Source: Desulfonema limicola
GTDB lineage: Bacteria > Desulfobacterota > Desulfobacteria > Desulfobacterales > DYRC01
Length of the DNA stretch: 13,183 nt
Assembly (NCBI GenBank): GCA_020718925.1
Contig: DYRC01000090.1
Span: forward strand, 1-13,183
Reading direction: 5' to 3'
Part shown: piece by piece, positions 6,314-13,183 of the stretch
How positions within the stretch are numbered: position 1 is the first letter of the stretch
Layout of the letters: every line of letters starts with the position of its first letter
Made by a program: the position numbers and the translations under genes
Notes under the pieces: generated by a model
Database searches by the model: none
What the model saw: the letters and a program-made list of their open reading frames with translations, nothing else
What the model was told of the DNA's origin: nothing

Positions 6314-6331
6314 TAATTCACGGAGGAGAAC

Positions 6332-6907
6332 ATGAACATTGTCTGTCTGCTCGGAAGTCCGAGACCCAAAGGAAACAGCGCGACCATTGCCAATCGCTTT
6401 CTTGAAACCGCTCAGGGCATGGGCGCAAAGATTCAGACCTTTGCATTGAATAAGCTGAATTATCGCGGCTGTCAGGCATGTATGACCTGTAAAACCAAGC
6501 TGGATCGGTGCGTGTTGAAAGACGAGCTTGAGCCGGTGCTGGATGCGGTGCGCGATGCCGATATTCTGGTTATGGCGTCTCCGATTTATTACGGAGAGGT
6601 CAGCGCACAATTGAAAGCTTTTGTTGATCGGACATTTTCGTATCTGACGCCGGATTTTAAGAGCAATCCCATCCCATGCCGTCTTGCGCCGGGCAAAAAG
6701 CTTCTGATGATTCTGGCACAGGGAGAGCCGGATGAAAAACAATTTGCCGATGTGTTTCCGAAATATGAAATGTTTTTCAAGTGGTACGGATTCAAAGAAT
6801 TTCGGCTCATCCGCGCCTGTGGGGTTATGGATGTTAAGGATGCCGGAAACCGGAACGACCTGATGACGCTTGCAGAAAATACTGCAAAACAGATGATGGA
6901 ACCATAA
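6332..6907 (+). CDS. Flavodoxin-fold NAD(P)H-dependent FMN oxidoreductase, iron-sulfur flavoprotein-like
   Basis: A 191-residue cytoplasmic flavoprotein. GSPRPKGNSATIA (8-20) is the FMN-phosphate loop of the NADPH-dependent FMN reductase family, and ASPIYYGEVSAQLKAFVDR (82-100) is the second flavin-contact block. Between them lies a compact cysteine motif, C47-x2-C50-x2-C53-x6-C60, matching the spacing described for iron-sulfur flavoproteins that bind a 4Fe-4S cluster; whether it binds a cluster here is inference, since related oxidoreductases keep similar cysteines. A strong GGAGG (6322-6326) precedes the ATG at 6332. The YfcE-like gene follows three bases after its stop. Likely role: electron transfer or quinone/flavin reduction; partner unknown. 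Confidence 0.88.
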   Translation: MNIVCLLGSPRPKGNSATIANRFLETAQGMGAKIQTFALNKLNYRGCQACMTCKTKLDRCVLKDELEPVLDAVRDADILVMASPIYYGEVSAQLKAFVDRTFSYLTPDFKSNPIPCRLAPGKKLLMILAQGEPDEKQFADVFPKYEMFFKWYGFKEFRLIRACGVMDVKDAGNRNDLMTLAENTAKQMMEP

Positions 6908-6910
6908 CTT

Positions 6911-7393
6911 ATGGTAAATAAATCAAAAAGCGATATTATCGTCGGCGTTATTTCCGATACGCACGGATTGCTGAGATCCGAAATCGGCAGGGTTTTCAAA
7001 GGCGTTGATCTGATTGCCCATGCAGGCGATATTGATCGCCCGGAGGTTCTTAAATCATTAAGAGAAATTGCGCCGGTGGTGGCGGTGCGGGGCAATATGG
7101 ACAGCAGCAAATGGGCATGCGACATTCATCCGACAGAAACATTTGAAGCCGGGGGGATTATGATGTATATGCTTCATAATCTTGATGCAATGGATTTGGA
7201 CCCGAAAGCCGCCGGCTTCCGCGTGGTTATCAGCGGACATACCCATCTGCCGCTGGCTGAGAAAAAAGACGGCATCCTGTTTCTGAATCCGGGAAGCGCG
7301 GGACCCAGACGCTATGATTATCCGATTTCTGTGGCATTGCTTCGCATCCGGGACAAGATGCCCAACGTGGTATTTGTCGAGCTTCAATTATGA
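6911..7393 (+). CDS. YfcE/MJ0936-family metallophosphoesterase
   Basis: A 160-residue calcineurin-like phosphoesterase with two metal sites. Metal ligands are visible in order: D16 and H18 in ISDTHG, D40 in HAGD, N62 in VRGNMD, H89 in MLHN, and H110 and H112 in SGHTH. NPGSAGPRR (126-134) is the usual closing block of this small family. Characterised members hydrolyse phosphodiester model substrates, but natural substrates are mostly unknown. The fourth ligand region reads MLHN where many relatives have a glycine-histidine pair. Its TGA overlaps the ATG of the following HD gene (ATGA), so the two phosphohydrolases are translationally coupled, suggesting a common pathway. Confidence 0.92.
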   Translation: MVNKSKSDIIVGVISDTHGLLRSEIGRVFKGVDLIAHAGDIDRPEVLKSLREIAPVVAVRGNMDSSKWACDIHPTETFEAGGIMMYMLHNLDAMDLDPKAAGFRVVISGHTHLPLAEKKDGILFLNPGSAGPRRYDYPISVALLRIRDKMPNVVFVELQL

Positions 7394-8346
7394 AAGATTT
7401 TTATGACGTTTTACAGATCGCATCATTGGAAGAAGCGGTCAGTGAAGCGGAAAAGATTTTTGCTCAGATCTTTCCGGCTACGCGCTTTGACGCTGTACAG
7501 TTGGCGGTTAAAACGGTTCTTGATCTGTATGAAGGACGTTATCCCGGTTATCTGGCATGTAATACCTATTATCATGATTTCTGCCATATCCGGGATACGT
7601 TTCTTGCAACCGCCCGATTGATTCACGGCGCATGGTTAGACGATGAAATATTTTCCGAACAAGATGTCTGTGTGGCGTTAACCGCCGCCTTGTTCCATGA
7701 CGCGGGCTATATTCAGGAAGACTTTAACAGCGAAGGCACCGGCGCAAAATTTACCAAAATTCACATTCCCAGAAGCATGGATATGTTTGAGCGATATGGC
7801 AGAGAACATGGGATGAGCGATGAGGATATTGCCGGGGGACGCGCCATGATTCAATGCACCGACATCAGCAAAGACATTGATAATGCCATGTTTTCTTCTT
7901 CGGAATCCCAGTTGCTTGGCAGAATGCTGACAATGGCAGACTTATTGGCACAGATGTCAGACCGCATCTATCTGGAAAAGCTCTTATTTCTTTACCATGA
8001 GTTTGACGAGGGACAGTTCGGAAGTTATGCGGATGAGGACGATTTGCTGCGGAAAACACTGGGTTTTTTTGAGTTTGTCATGGAATACATGAGCAGAACA
8101 TTAAATAAAACGAATGATTATCTATGGTTGCATTTTAAATGCCGCTGGGGTATTGACATAAACCTATATGATAGGGCAATAAAGAATCATAAGGATTATC
8201 TGCAAAAGATTCTCGCCTTGCCGGATAAAAAGCTTTCAGACAACTTAAAACGAGCCGGAATTGTGGACAAGGTAAGAATACTTTATCCGCAAAAACCGAA
8301 AAACAGCGATACAGGTCTTCCGGGTGATACTGATGATAGACGATAG
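7390..8346 (+). CDS. HD-domain phosphohydrolase, PDE-like, first of a tandem pair
   Basis: A 318-residue soluble protein with an all-helical HD-type core. Candidate metal ligands: H62 and H66 in YYHDFCHIRDT, H103-D104 in ALFHDAGY, H125 in TKIH, and D184 in MADLLAQMSDR. CTDISKDID (156-164) together with YHxxxH, FHD and ADL follows the order of motifs in class I cyclic-nucleotide phosphodiesterases (YHNxxH, HD, TDMSKH, ADLS), which suggests but does not prove a cyclic-nucleotide or similar phosphodiester substrate. No signal peptide, membrane segment or sensor domain is seen; the N-terminal 45 residues are helical. The final 15 residues (KNSDTGLPGDTDDRR) are polar and lie in the overlap with the next gene. 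The start ATG overlaps the YfcE stop. Confidence 0.82.
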   Translation: MKDFYDVLQIASLEEAVSEAEKIFAQIFPATRFDAVQLAVKTVLDLYEGRYPGYLACNTYYHDFCHIRDTFLATARLIHGAWLDDEIFSEQDVCVALTAALFHDAGYIQEDFNSEGTGAKFTKIHIPRSMDMFERYGREHGMSDEDIAGGRAMIQCTDISKDIDNAMFSSSESQLLGRMLTMADLLAQMSDRIYLEKLLFLYHEFDEGQFGSYADEDDLLRKTLGFFEFVMEYMSRTLNKTNDYLWLHFKCRWGIDINLYDRAIKNHKDYLQKILALPDKKLSDNLKRAGIVDKVRILYPQKPKNSDTGLPGDTDDRR

Positions 8347-9253
8347 GGAACTCTATAAACTTCTGCAAATTGACGAGCCTCGGAAGGTTCTCGAAGAAGT
8401 TCATCATATTCTGTCTCTGATGTCTTCGGACGCCGAACTGGCGCCCCTTAACGCCGCATTTACTGTTATTACAGACCTTTATGAAGGAAAATATCCGGGG
8501 TATCGTTCCTGCAATACCGAATATCATGATCTCCGGCATACGACAGATACGTTTCTCGCTATGGCGCGGCTGCTTCATGGCGCGGTGCTGGATGGAGATG
8601 ATTTCAGCCTTCGTTTTATCATTATCGGATTGATAGCGGCGATTTTTCACGATGCGGGCTATATTCAGGAAAGCGGAGATAGCGAAGGCACCGGCGCAAA
8701 GTTCACGCCCACGCATGTTCAGCGAAGCATGAGATTTTTTGAACAATACGGACGTGAAACCGGCATGTCTGTTGAGGAAATCGCAGCAGGCAAAGACATG
8801 ATATATTGTACGGATTTGTGGGTGGACATCTCCGAAATTGAATTATCTTCAGGGATTGCCGAACAGATGGGTAAAATTCTGGCTGTGGCAGATCTCTGGG
8901 CGCAGATGGCGGATCGGGTGTATCTGGAAAAACTTCTCTTTCTTTATCAGGAACTTAAAGAGTGTTATCCCCCGTTGTTCAAAAGCCATGTTGACCTTAT
9001 CCGCAAAACCGTAGAATTTTACGGCGTGGTGGACGGGCGGCTGACCTATATCTGGGAAAAAGTAAACCGGCTTGCCGCGCTGCATTTCAAATCGCGGTAT
9101 GATATTGCTGAAAACCTGTATCAATGTTCAATGGAAAAACACAAAGAATATCTCAAACAGATTGTCAAGCTGCCGGATGACGAACTGATGAAGCGTCTCA
9201 GGCGCAACGGCGTTGTTGAAAAAATTTCTCAGGAAGCCCCCATAGGAAATTGA
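8333..9253 (+). CDS. HD-domain phosphohydrolase, PDE-like, second of a tandem pair
   Basis: Close paralogue of the preceding gene, 306 residues from the ATG at 8333. Conserved blocks in the same order: YHDLRH (H65, H69), FHDAGYIQE (H106, D107), SEGTGAKFT, TPTH (H128), CTDLWVDI, and VADLWAQMADRVYLEKLLFLY (D187, split here for length 183-203). All candidate metal ligands of the first copy are kept, so both are probably active. Between the motifs the copies differ clearly, so the duplication is not recent. A GTG at 8324 is in frame, but the ATG at 8333 aligns with the first residues of the paralogue (MKDFYDVLQI against MIDDRELYKLLQI). It overlaps the first gene by 14 bases and the SagB-like gene starts one base after its stop. 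Confidence 0.82.
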   Translation: MIDDRELYKLLQIDEPRKVLEEVHHILSLMSSDAELAPLNAAFTVITDLYEGKYPGYRSCNTEYHDLRHTTDTFLAMARLLHGAVLDGDDFSLRFIIIGLIAAIFHDAGYIQESGDSEGTGAKFTPTHVQRSMRFFEQYGRETGMSVEEIAAGKDMIYCTDLWVDISEIELSSGIAEQMGKILAVADLWAQMADRVYLEKLLFLYQELKECYPPLFKSHVDLIRKTVEFYGVVDGRLTYIWEKVNRLAALHFKSRYDIAENLYQCSMEKHKEYLKQIVKLPDDELMKRLRRNGVVEKISQEAPIGN

Positions 9254-9254
9254 T

Positions 9255-10850
9255 ATGAATACCATTATGCCCTACCATGAAGACACCAAACATCACCTTG
9301 ACCGCTACGCCCGTTCTGCCGGACAGATGGATTGGAATAATCAGCCTGATCCGTTCCGGTTTTACGAGGGAACGCCACAGATTTCCCTGCCATTTCTCAG
9401 GCAGGAGCCGAAAGCCGCTCATCAGGATTTATATCTCAGAGAAAACAATGCGTTTCAGCCGGTCAGCCTTGAAACTATCGGGGGTTTTTTGGAACTGTCG
9501 CTGGCATTATCCGCATGGAAAGCCGTGTCCGGCAGCCAATGGTCGCTTCGGATCAATCCGTCAAGCGGCAATCTTCATCCCAGCGAAGCGCATCTGATAC
9601 TGCCTGCGTTTGAAACATCAGGAACCGGCGTATATCATTATAATCCCCTGCTTCATGCGCTTGAGCAGCGGGCTGAGTTCCCCTCCGGATTATGGCAGAA
9701 AATTCAACGCCATTTTAATGCCGATGGCTTTTTTATCGGGCTTTCCAGCATCTTCTGGCGGGAATCATGGAAATATGGGGAGCGGGCATTCCGCTACTGC
9801 AATATTGATGCAGGACATGCGCTGGCAGGATTAAGCATGGCGGCAAATCTTTTCGGATGGCGCGTGATATATCTCAATGCGCTCTCAGATAAGGATGTCA
9901 GCACCGTATTCGGCTTTGATCGGACATCTTGGCATGAGATGGAAGCAGAACAGCCCGAAATGCTTTGTTTTGTCTGTGATGCCCGACATACGCCTCTGCC
10001 GCGCAGTTTGCCGCCGGATCTGGTTTCAAGATTTTCAACCCTGTCATTCAAAGGAACGCCGAACAGATTGAGCCGGGAGCATGTCAATTGGGAAATCATA
10101 TCCGAAGCTGCTGCGGTGTCTGAAAAACCGAAAACAGATGAAAAGCGATATGATTACGGGAACGCGCCGCTTTTAAAACAAGCTGATTCCTCTCTTTCAG
10201 CATCAAAAATTATCCGGCAGAGAAGGAGCGGTATGGCGTACAATCCTGAAGGGGCGATCAGCAAAGAACAATTTTTATCCATCCTTGATAAAACGCTTCC
10301 CCGAAATCAATTCGCGCCCTTTGACGTTGAACTTGGGGGGCCTTGTGTGAATCTTCTGCTGTTTGTTCACAATGTCAACGAAGTGGAACCCGGCATGTAT
10401 TTTCTGGTTCGGGATAAAAATCCGAATGCCATAAAAGATGCTTGCGAACCGCGATTTATCTGGGAGCCGGTTGAAAAGAATTTTCCGTTGTATCTGCTTC
10501 AGGTCGGAGATTTCAGAGATATTGCCACGCATGTCAGTTGTCATCAGGATATTGCCGGAGATAGCGCGTTTTCTGTGGGCATGATTGGCAAATTCCGCGA
10601 TGTTTTGGAAAAATCGGCTTGGAAATACCGTCATCTGTTTTGGGAAAGCGGCATGATCGGTCAGGTCTTGTATCTTGAAGCCGAGGCGCATAGTGTTCGC
10701 GGAACCGGAATCGGCTGCTATTTTGATGATGAAGTTCATAAGCTTTTGGGATTTAACGATAATACCTATCAAAGCCTGTATCATTTCACCATCGGTCAGG
10801 CAATAGAAGACCGGCGGCTGTTTGGCTATCCGCCATATCATCATCTTTGA
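9255..10850 (+). CDS. SagB/ThcOx-type dehydrogenase with two tandem nitroreductase domains
   Basis: A 531-residue predicted flavin-dependent oxidoreductase. SagB relatives oxidise azolines to azoles in peptide natural products, but most members have no known role. The N-terminus TKHHLDRYARS...MDWNNQPDPFRFYEGTP is the long-form SagB opening. Domain 1 (about 65-245) has RINPSSGNLHPSEAHLIL (99-116) and ERAFRYCNIDAGHALAGLSMAA (176-197, key residues R180, D185, G187, H188). Domain 2 (about 318-520) has IIRQRRSGMAY, KYRHLFWESGMIGQVLYL (457-474) and the closing GTGIGCYFDDEVHKLLG. Normal for the two-domain form. An AGGA at 9244-9247 precedes the ATG at 9255. No cyclodehydratase, precursor peptide or maturase is nearby, so an azole-forming role is not supported by context. 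Confidence 0.88.
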   Translation: MNTIMPYHEDTKHHLDRYARSAGQMDWNNQPDPFRFYEGTPQISLPFLRQEPKAAHQDLYLRENNAFQPVSLETIGGFLELSLALSAWKAVSGSQWSLRINPSSGNLHPSEAHLILPAFETSGTGVYHYNPLLHALEQRAEFPSGLWQKIQRHFNADGFFIGLSSIFWRESWKYGERAFRYCNIDAGHALAGLSMAANLFGWRVIYLNALSDKDVSTVFGFDRTSWHEMEAEQPEMLCFVCDARHTPLPRSLPPDLVSRFSTLSFKGTPNRLSREHVNWEIISEAAAVSEKPKTDEKRYDYGNAPLLKQADSSLSASKIIRQRRSGMAYNPEGAISKEQFLSILDKTLPRNQFAPFDVELGGPCVNLLLFVHNVNEVEPGMYFLVRDKNPNAIKDACEPRFIWEPVEKNFPLYLLQVGDFRDIATHVSCHQDIAGDSAFSVGMIGKFRDVLEKSAWKYRHLFWESGMIGQVLYLEAEAHSVRGTGIGCYFDDEVHKLLGFNDNTYQSLYHFTIGQAIEDRRLFGYPPYHHL

Positions 10851-10896
10851 TCAGCTTTCAACAGAAAGCCCGGATTTGAGCGCTCCCCCTTCGATT

Positions 10897-10987
10897 CACC
10901 CCTCCCCCGGACCCTCCCTGAAAGGAGAGGGGAGCAGTGATGATATCTCCCCCTTCCCTTTCAGGGAAGGGGACCGGGGGGTTAGGT
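10897..10987 (-). repeat. Interspersed GC-rich palindromic element, copy 3 (core only)
   Basis: The 91-bp core of the same element, in the orientation of copy 2, between the convergent SagB-like gene and prkA. The perfect hairpin (CCCCTTCCCT with AGGGAAGGGG) is intact. Hairpin 2 has lost one G. The G-quadruplex motif is kept (C runs 10899-10902, 10904-10908, 10912-10914 and 10916-10918 on the plus strand). The terminal inverted repeats of copies 1 and 2 cannot be recognised on either side, so this copy is truncated or diverged. It ends seven bases from the prkA stop codon. It may serve as a two-way transcription stop. Confidence 0.86.
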
Positions 10988-10993
10988 ATCAGA

Positions 10994-13054
10994 TTATTTC
11001 TCATCTTCCTGTGTGCAGAAATACTCAATGGTTTTCTGAGCGCAGGTTTTGCAATAGCCGAGTTTGTTCAACATGGTGTTAATCATGCGGTCATACAATT
11101 TCTGGTTTTCCTCGTTGGTGCGGTTTGCCAATGCGCCGATCAGACTGCCCGCGCCCGCGATGTCGGATTTTAACCGCACATCCGTAACCGCTTTGACCAA
11201 TTCAAGATTATCCATAAAATCATAATTGGGATCCACGGAAATTTTCTGTCCGTAAATCTTGCGGATCGAGGTTCTGAAAGTCTCGCGCATCTCTTCGGTT
11301 TTAAGCCCCAGCCGCTCTTCCACGCTCTTGATGTATCGCTCATCCACTTTCAATGCCTTGAGTTCGCCGGTCTGAGGATCCTTATATTTCCACATCTTAT
11401 CAGGTCCCAGATTTTCCGCGTCAATGCCGATAATCATGCTGACATAATTCATCACGTCTTTTCGGATCGCATACGGCTCATCCATATACGCATTGAACAT
11501 TTCCGTCATAATGCGCTCGCGGTACATGCCCTTGGCAATCTTCAAGTCTTCCAGATACTTTGCACGATCATTGGCATCCGGCACATAATCCAGAATCACG
11601 CGCTCCAATGCCTTGAAAATATCATAAGCAAACATGCACTTGCCTTCGTTGGTCTCAGAGCTTTCGATAAGAAGCTGAATTGACCGTCCCAGATTTCTCT
11701 GTCCCAAGCCCTTCTGCCCGAAACGCTTGACAATATCCGGGTTCTGATTGAGCGTATCAATCACTTCAGCCAGCGCTTTGATGCTTTTTTCTCCGGCAAC
11801 TTCTCCGGCAGCAAGCTTTAAAGTTTCAATCGGCGTCAGTTTTTCGGAGCGGGGAAGACGGGTCAGCACAACCGCCACCGAAGCCGCATGATTGAGATTC
11901 GGGTCCTGATGCAGAACTTCCCGGCTGAAGGTGGTTCTGGCATCACTTCCCATTGCATACGCCGTTAAGTCTTTCTGTTGCTTGAAATTGGTGTTGTGCG
12001 ACACATAGCTGATCCGGCATCGGTCAACAATCGGCGCCTCTTCTTTTTCAGACAGGAATCGGTTAAATTCCGAATTGTTGCTGGTGGCAATAATCAGCGT
12101 GTCAATGGGCCACTTGAAGCCGTCAATTTCAATGGTGCGGTTCTGAATCACGCCCAGATAAACCTGAACCAAATCTTTTTTGTTTTTGTAAATTTCATCG
12201 GCAAAATGGATGCCGCCGCCCGCCACCCGCGCCAATGCGCCGCGCCGCAAATCAAAACGATAGGGATTATTCGTATCTGTGATATGCAGCAGACGTTGAA
12301 TAGATTCTTCACCCAGCAGATCAACCGCCGAAGAGGTGATTTTGTCTTTTGCCGGATATTTGCCTGTAACCGTGCCGAGACTTTCAATCAGCGGTACCGG
12401 AATAATTTCGATAAATTTCAGCATCTCATCAATATTATCACCGGCAAAGCTTCGGATGCTGTTCCACATATACGCGGTGCAAGCACCCATCGGACGGTAA
12501 TTGTCATAAATCTGCTCAATCTGTGCGTCAGAAAACCCGACCCTCTTGACAAGAAATTCTTTGGTCGCATCAATGCTTTCAAGCAGATTCATGGCTAAAA
12601 CCATAGGATCTTCATACGTCTGGGATTCAATGGTGGAAATTCTGCCATAGCCGCCCAATTTGTCCATGCCCACAAATTTGAAAGAATACTTGCGGTTCTG
12701 CTCTTTGAACAGAAAATCCCGGTATCTGCTGCATATAAATTCTACGAAAAAGGTCTTGCCATTGCCCGGCTCTCCGACCAGAACATACGCCATTTCTTTG
12801 GATGAGCCGCCTTCTGCCGCATCCTTGACATAAGAGACAAAACTGTTGATTTCATCATACATGCCGATCATGTGCTTTTTTCCTTTTCGGAAAATACTGA
12901 AATCATAGGTTGTTTTGCCGTTGACCACGACTTTTTCAATGTCGTTTTCCAAAACCATCCGGGCAACGCCCTGAAACGCATTTTCAAACCGCCGCTGACC
13001 CTCTTTGACAGCCCGAAGATGATTATCCAAAGAATTGATATGTGTATCGCCCAT
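10994..13054 (-). CDS. prkA: PrkA-family serine protein kinase (AAA+ domain)
   Basis: A 686-residue cytoplasmic protein of the PrkA/YeaG family, linked in other bacteria to stress survival, sporulation and nitrogen starvation. The AAA+ half shows Walker A GEPGNGKT (94-101), the acidic GIHFADEIYKNK (281-292) as Walker B, and sensor-1-like IIATSNNSEFNRF (321-333). The C-terminal half is the PrkA helical/kinase region. It is somewhat longer than E. coli YeaG. The last residues contain a cysteine group, YCKTCAQKTIEYFC, suggestive of metal or redox binding. GGGAGGA (13064-13058) supports the ATG at 13054. YeaH (DUF444) and SpoVR, the usual partners, are not downstream in this window, so the gene stands alone here; upstream context is not visible. 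Confidence 0.94.
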   Translation of the reverse strand: MGDTHINSLDNHLRAVKEGQRRFENAFQGVARMVLENDIEKVVVNGKTTYDFSIFRKGKKHMIGMYDEINSFVSYVKDAAEGGSSKEMAYVLVGEPGNGKTFFVEFICSRYRDFLFKEQNRKYSFKFVGMDKLGGYGRISTIESQTYEDPMVLAMNLLESIDATKEFLVKRVGFSDAQIEQIYDNYRPMGACTAYMWNSIRSFAGDNIDEMLKFIEIIPVPLIESLGTVTGKYPAKDKITSSAVDLLGEESIQRLLHITDTNNPYRFDLRRGALARVAGGGIHFADEIYKNKKDLVQVYLGVIQNRTIEIDGFKWPIDTLIIATSNNSEFNRFLSEKEEAPIVDRCRISYVSHNTNFKQQKDLTAYAMGSDARTTFSREVLHQDPNLNHAASVAVVLTRLPRSEKLTPIETLKLAAGEVAGEKSIKALAEVIDTLNQNPDIVKRFGQKGLGQRNLGRSIQLLIESSETNEGKCMFAYDIFKALERVILDYVPDANDRAKYLEDLKIAKGMYRERIMTEMFNAYMDEPYAIRKDVMNYVSMIIGIDAENLGPDKMWKYKDPQTGELKALKVDERYIKSVEERLGLKTEEMRETFRTSIRKIYGQKISVDPNYDFMDNLELVKAVTDVRLKSDIAGAGSLIGALANRTNEENQKLYDRMINTMLNKLGYCKTCAQKTIEYFCTQEDEK

Positions 13055-13057
13055 TTT

Positions 13058-13064
13058 TCCTCCC
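13058..13064 (-). promoter_or_regulatory. Ribosome binding site of prkA
   Basis: GGGAGGA on the minus strand, three bases before the ATG at 13054, is the strongest Shine-Dalgarno match in the window and fixes the prkA start. The remaining 119 bases to the window end are AT-rich. I see no convincing promoter, gene or RNA in them. Confidence 0.75.
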
Positions 13065-13183
13065 TGACAGACGCTGGTTATTTATATCCTTTTAAACTGC
13101 TTACCATGATTTCAGATCAAAAAGCAACGGGGGAATGTTATGTGGGGTAATTAAATCTGTTTTTTAATTGCACCCATGCGAAC

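Noticed and set aside
6195..6331. Riboswitch (for example preQ1) ahead of the flavoprotein gene
   Set aside because: The structure is a symmetrical inverted repeat with no preQ1 or other aptamer core that I can recognise.
8135..8746. Open frame of about 203 codons on the minus strand
   Set aside because: It is antisense across both HD genes, whose conserved motifs on the plus strand show which strand is coding.
11978..12598. Long open frame of about 206 codons on the plus strand
   Set aside because: It lies wholly antisense to prkA, has no recognisable motif or ribosome site, and the composition is what a complementary strand of a real gene gives.
13055..13183. Promoter for prkA
   Set aside because: TTGCTT with TAAGCA and an isolated TATAAA were considered, but spacing or match is poor in AT-rich DNA, and no sigma-54 GG/GC pair is present.

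Overview
The window (about 13.2 kb, moderate GC, densely packed overlapping genes) looks like ordinary chromosome of a Gram-negative bacterium. The gene set fits an anaerobic Desulfobacterota-type organism: a LIV-type amino-acid transporter, a PrkA kinase, QueH instead of QueG, and a Cys-rich iron-sulfur flavoprotein-like protein. That assignment is inference from gene content only. There is no rRNA, tRNA, phage, transposase or CRISPR array.

Layout. (1) 1-2878, plus strand: the end of a branched-chain amino-acid ABC transporter operon (livM, livG, livF) with a GNAT acetyltransferase coupled to livF. (2) 3024-5437, minus strand: a tight four-gene operon read as tpx, nitrilase/omega-amidase, rfaE2 nucleotidyltransferase, and a very short HlyD-like membrane protein. 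Every junction overlaps. (3) 5438-5660: a divergent promoter region. (4) 5661-10850, plus strand: queH, a palindromic element, a flavodoxin-fold protein, a YfcE-like phosphoesterase, two tandem paralogous HD phosphohydrolases whose motifs resemble class I cyclic-nucleotide phosphodiesterases, and a two-domain SagB/ThcOx-type nitroreductase. (5) 10994-13054, minus strand: prkA, convergent with the SagB gene.

The most unusual content is the repeats. A roughly 135-bp GC-rich element with terminal inverted repeats occurs three times (2893-3027, 4008-4145, 10897-10987). Each copy carries two hairpins and a conserved four-run G-quadruplex motif. Copies 1 and 3 lie between convergent genes. Copy 2 spans the nitrilase/rfaE2 junction: its terminal bases form the nitrilase stop codon and its body is translated in frame as the N-terminus of RfaE2. 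A second, unrelated element (6216-6313) is a 98-bp inverted repeat whose two arms each fold into two hairpins, with a compensatory base-pair change between arms. These look like non-autonomous (MITE/REP-like) elements.

No complete new defence or biosynthetic system is evident. The leads are the domesticated repeat in rfaE2, the structured repeats, the paired PDE-like HD proteins beside a second phosphoesterase, and the coiled-coil-less HlyD protein.
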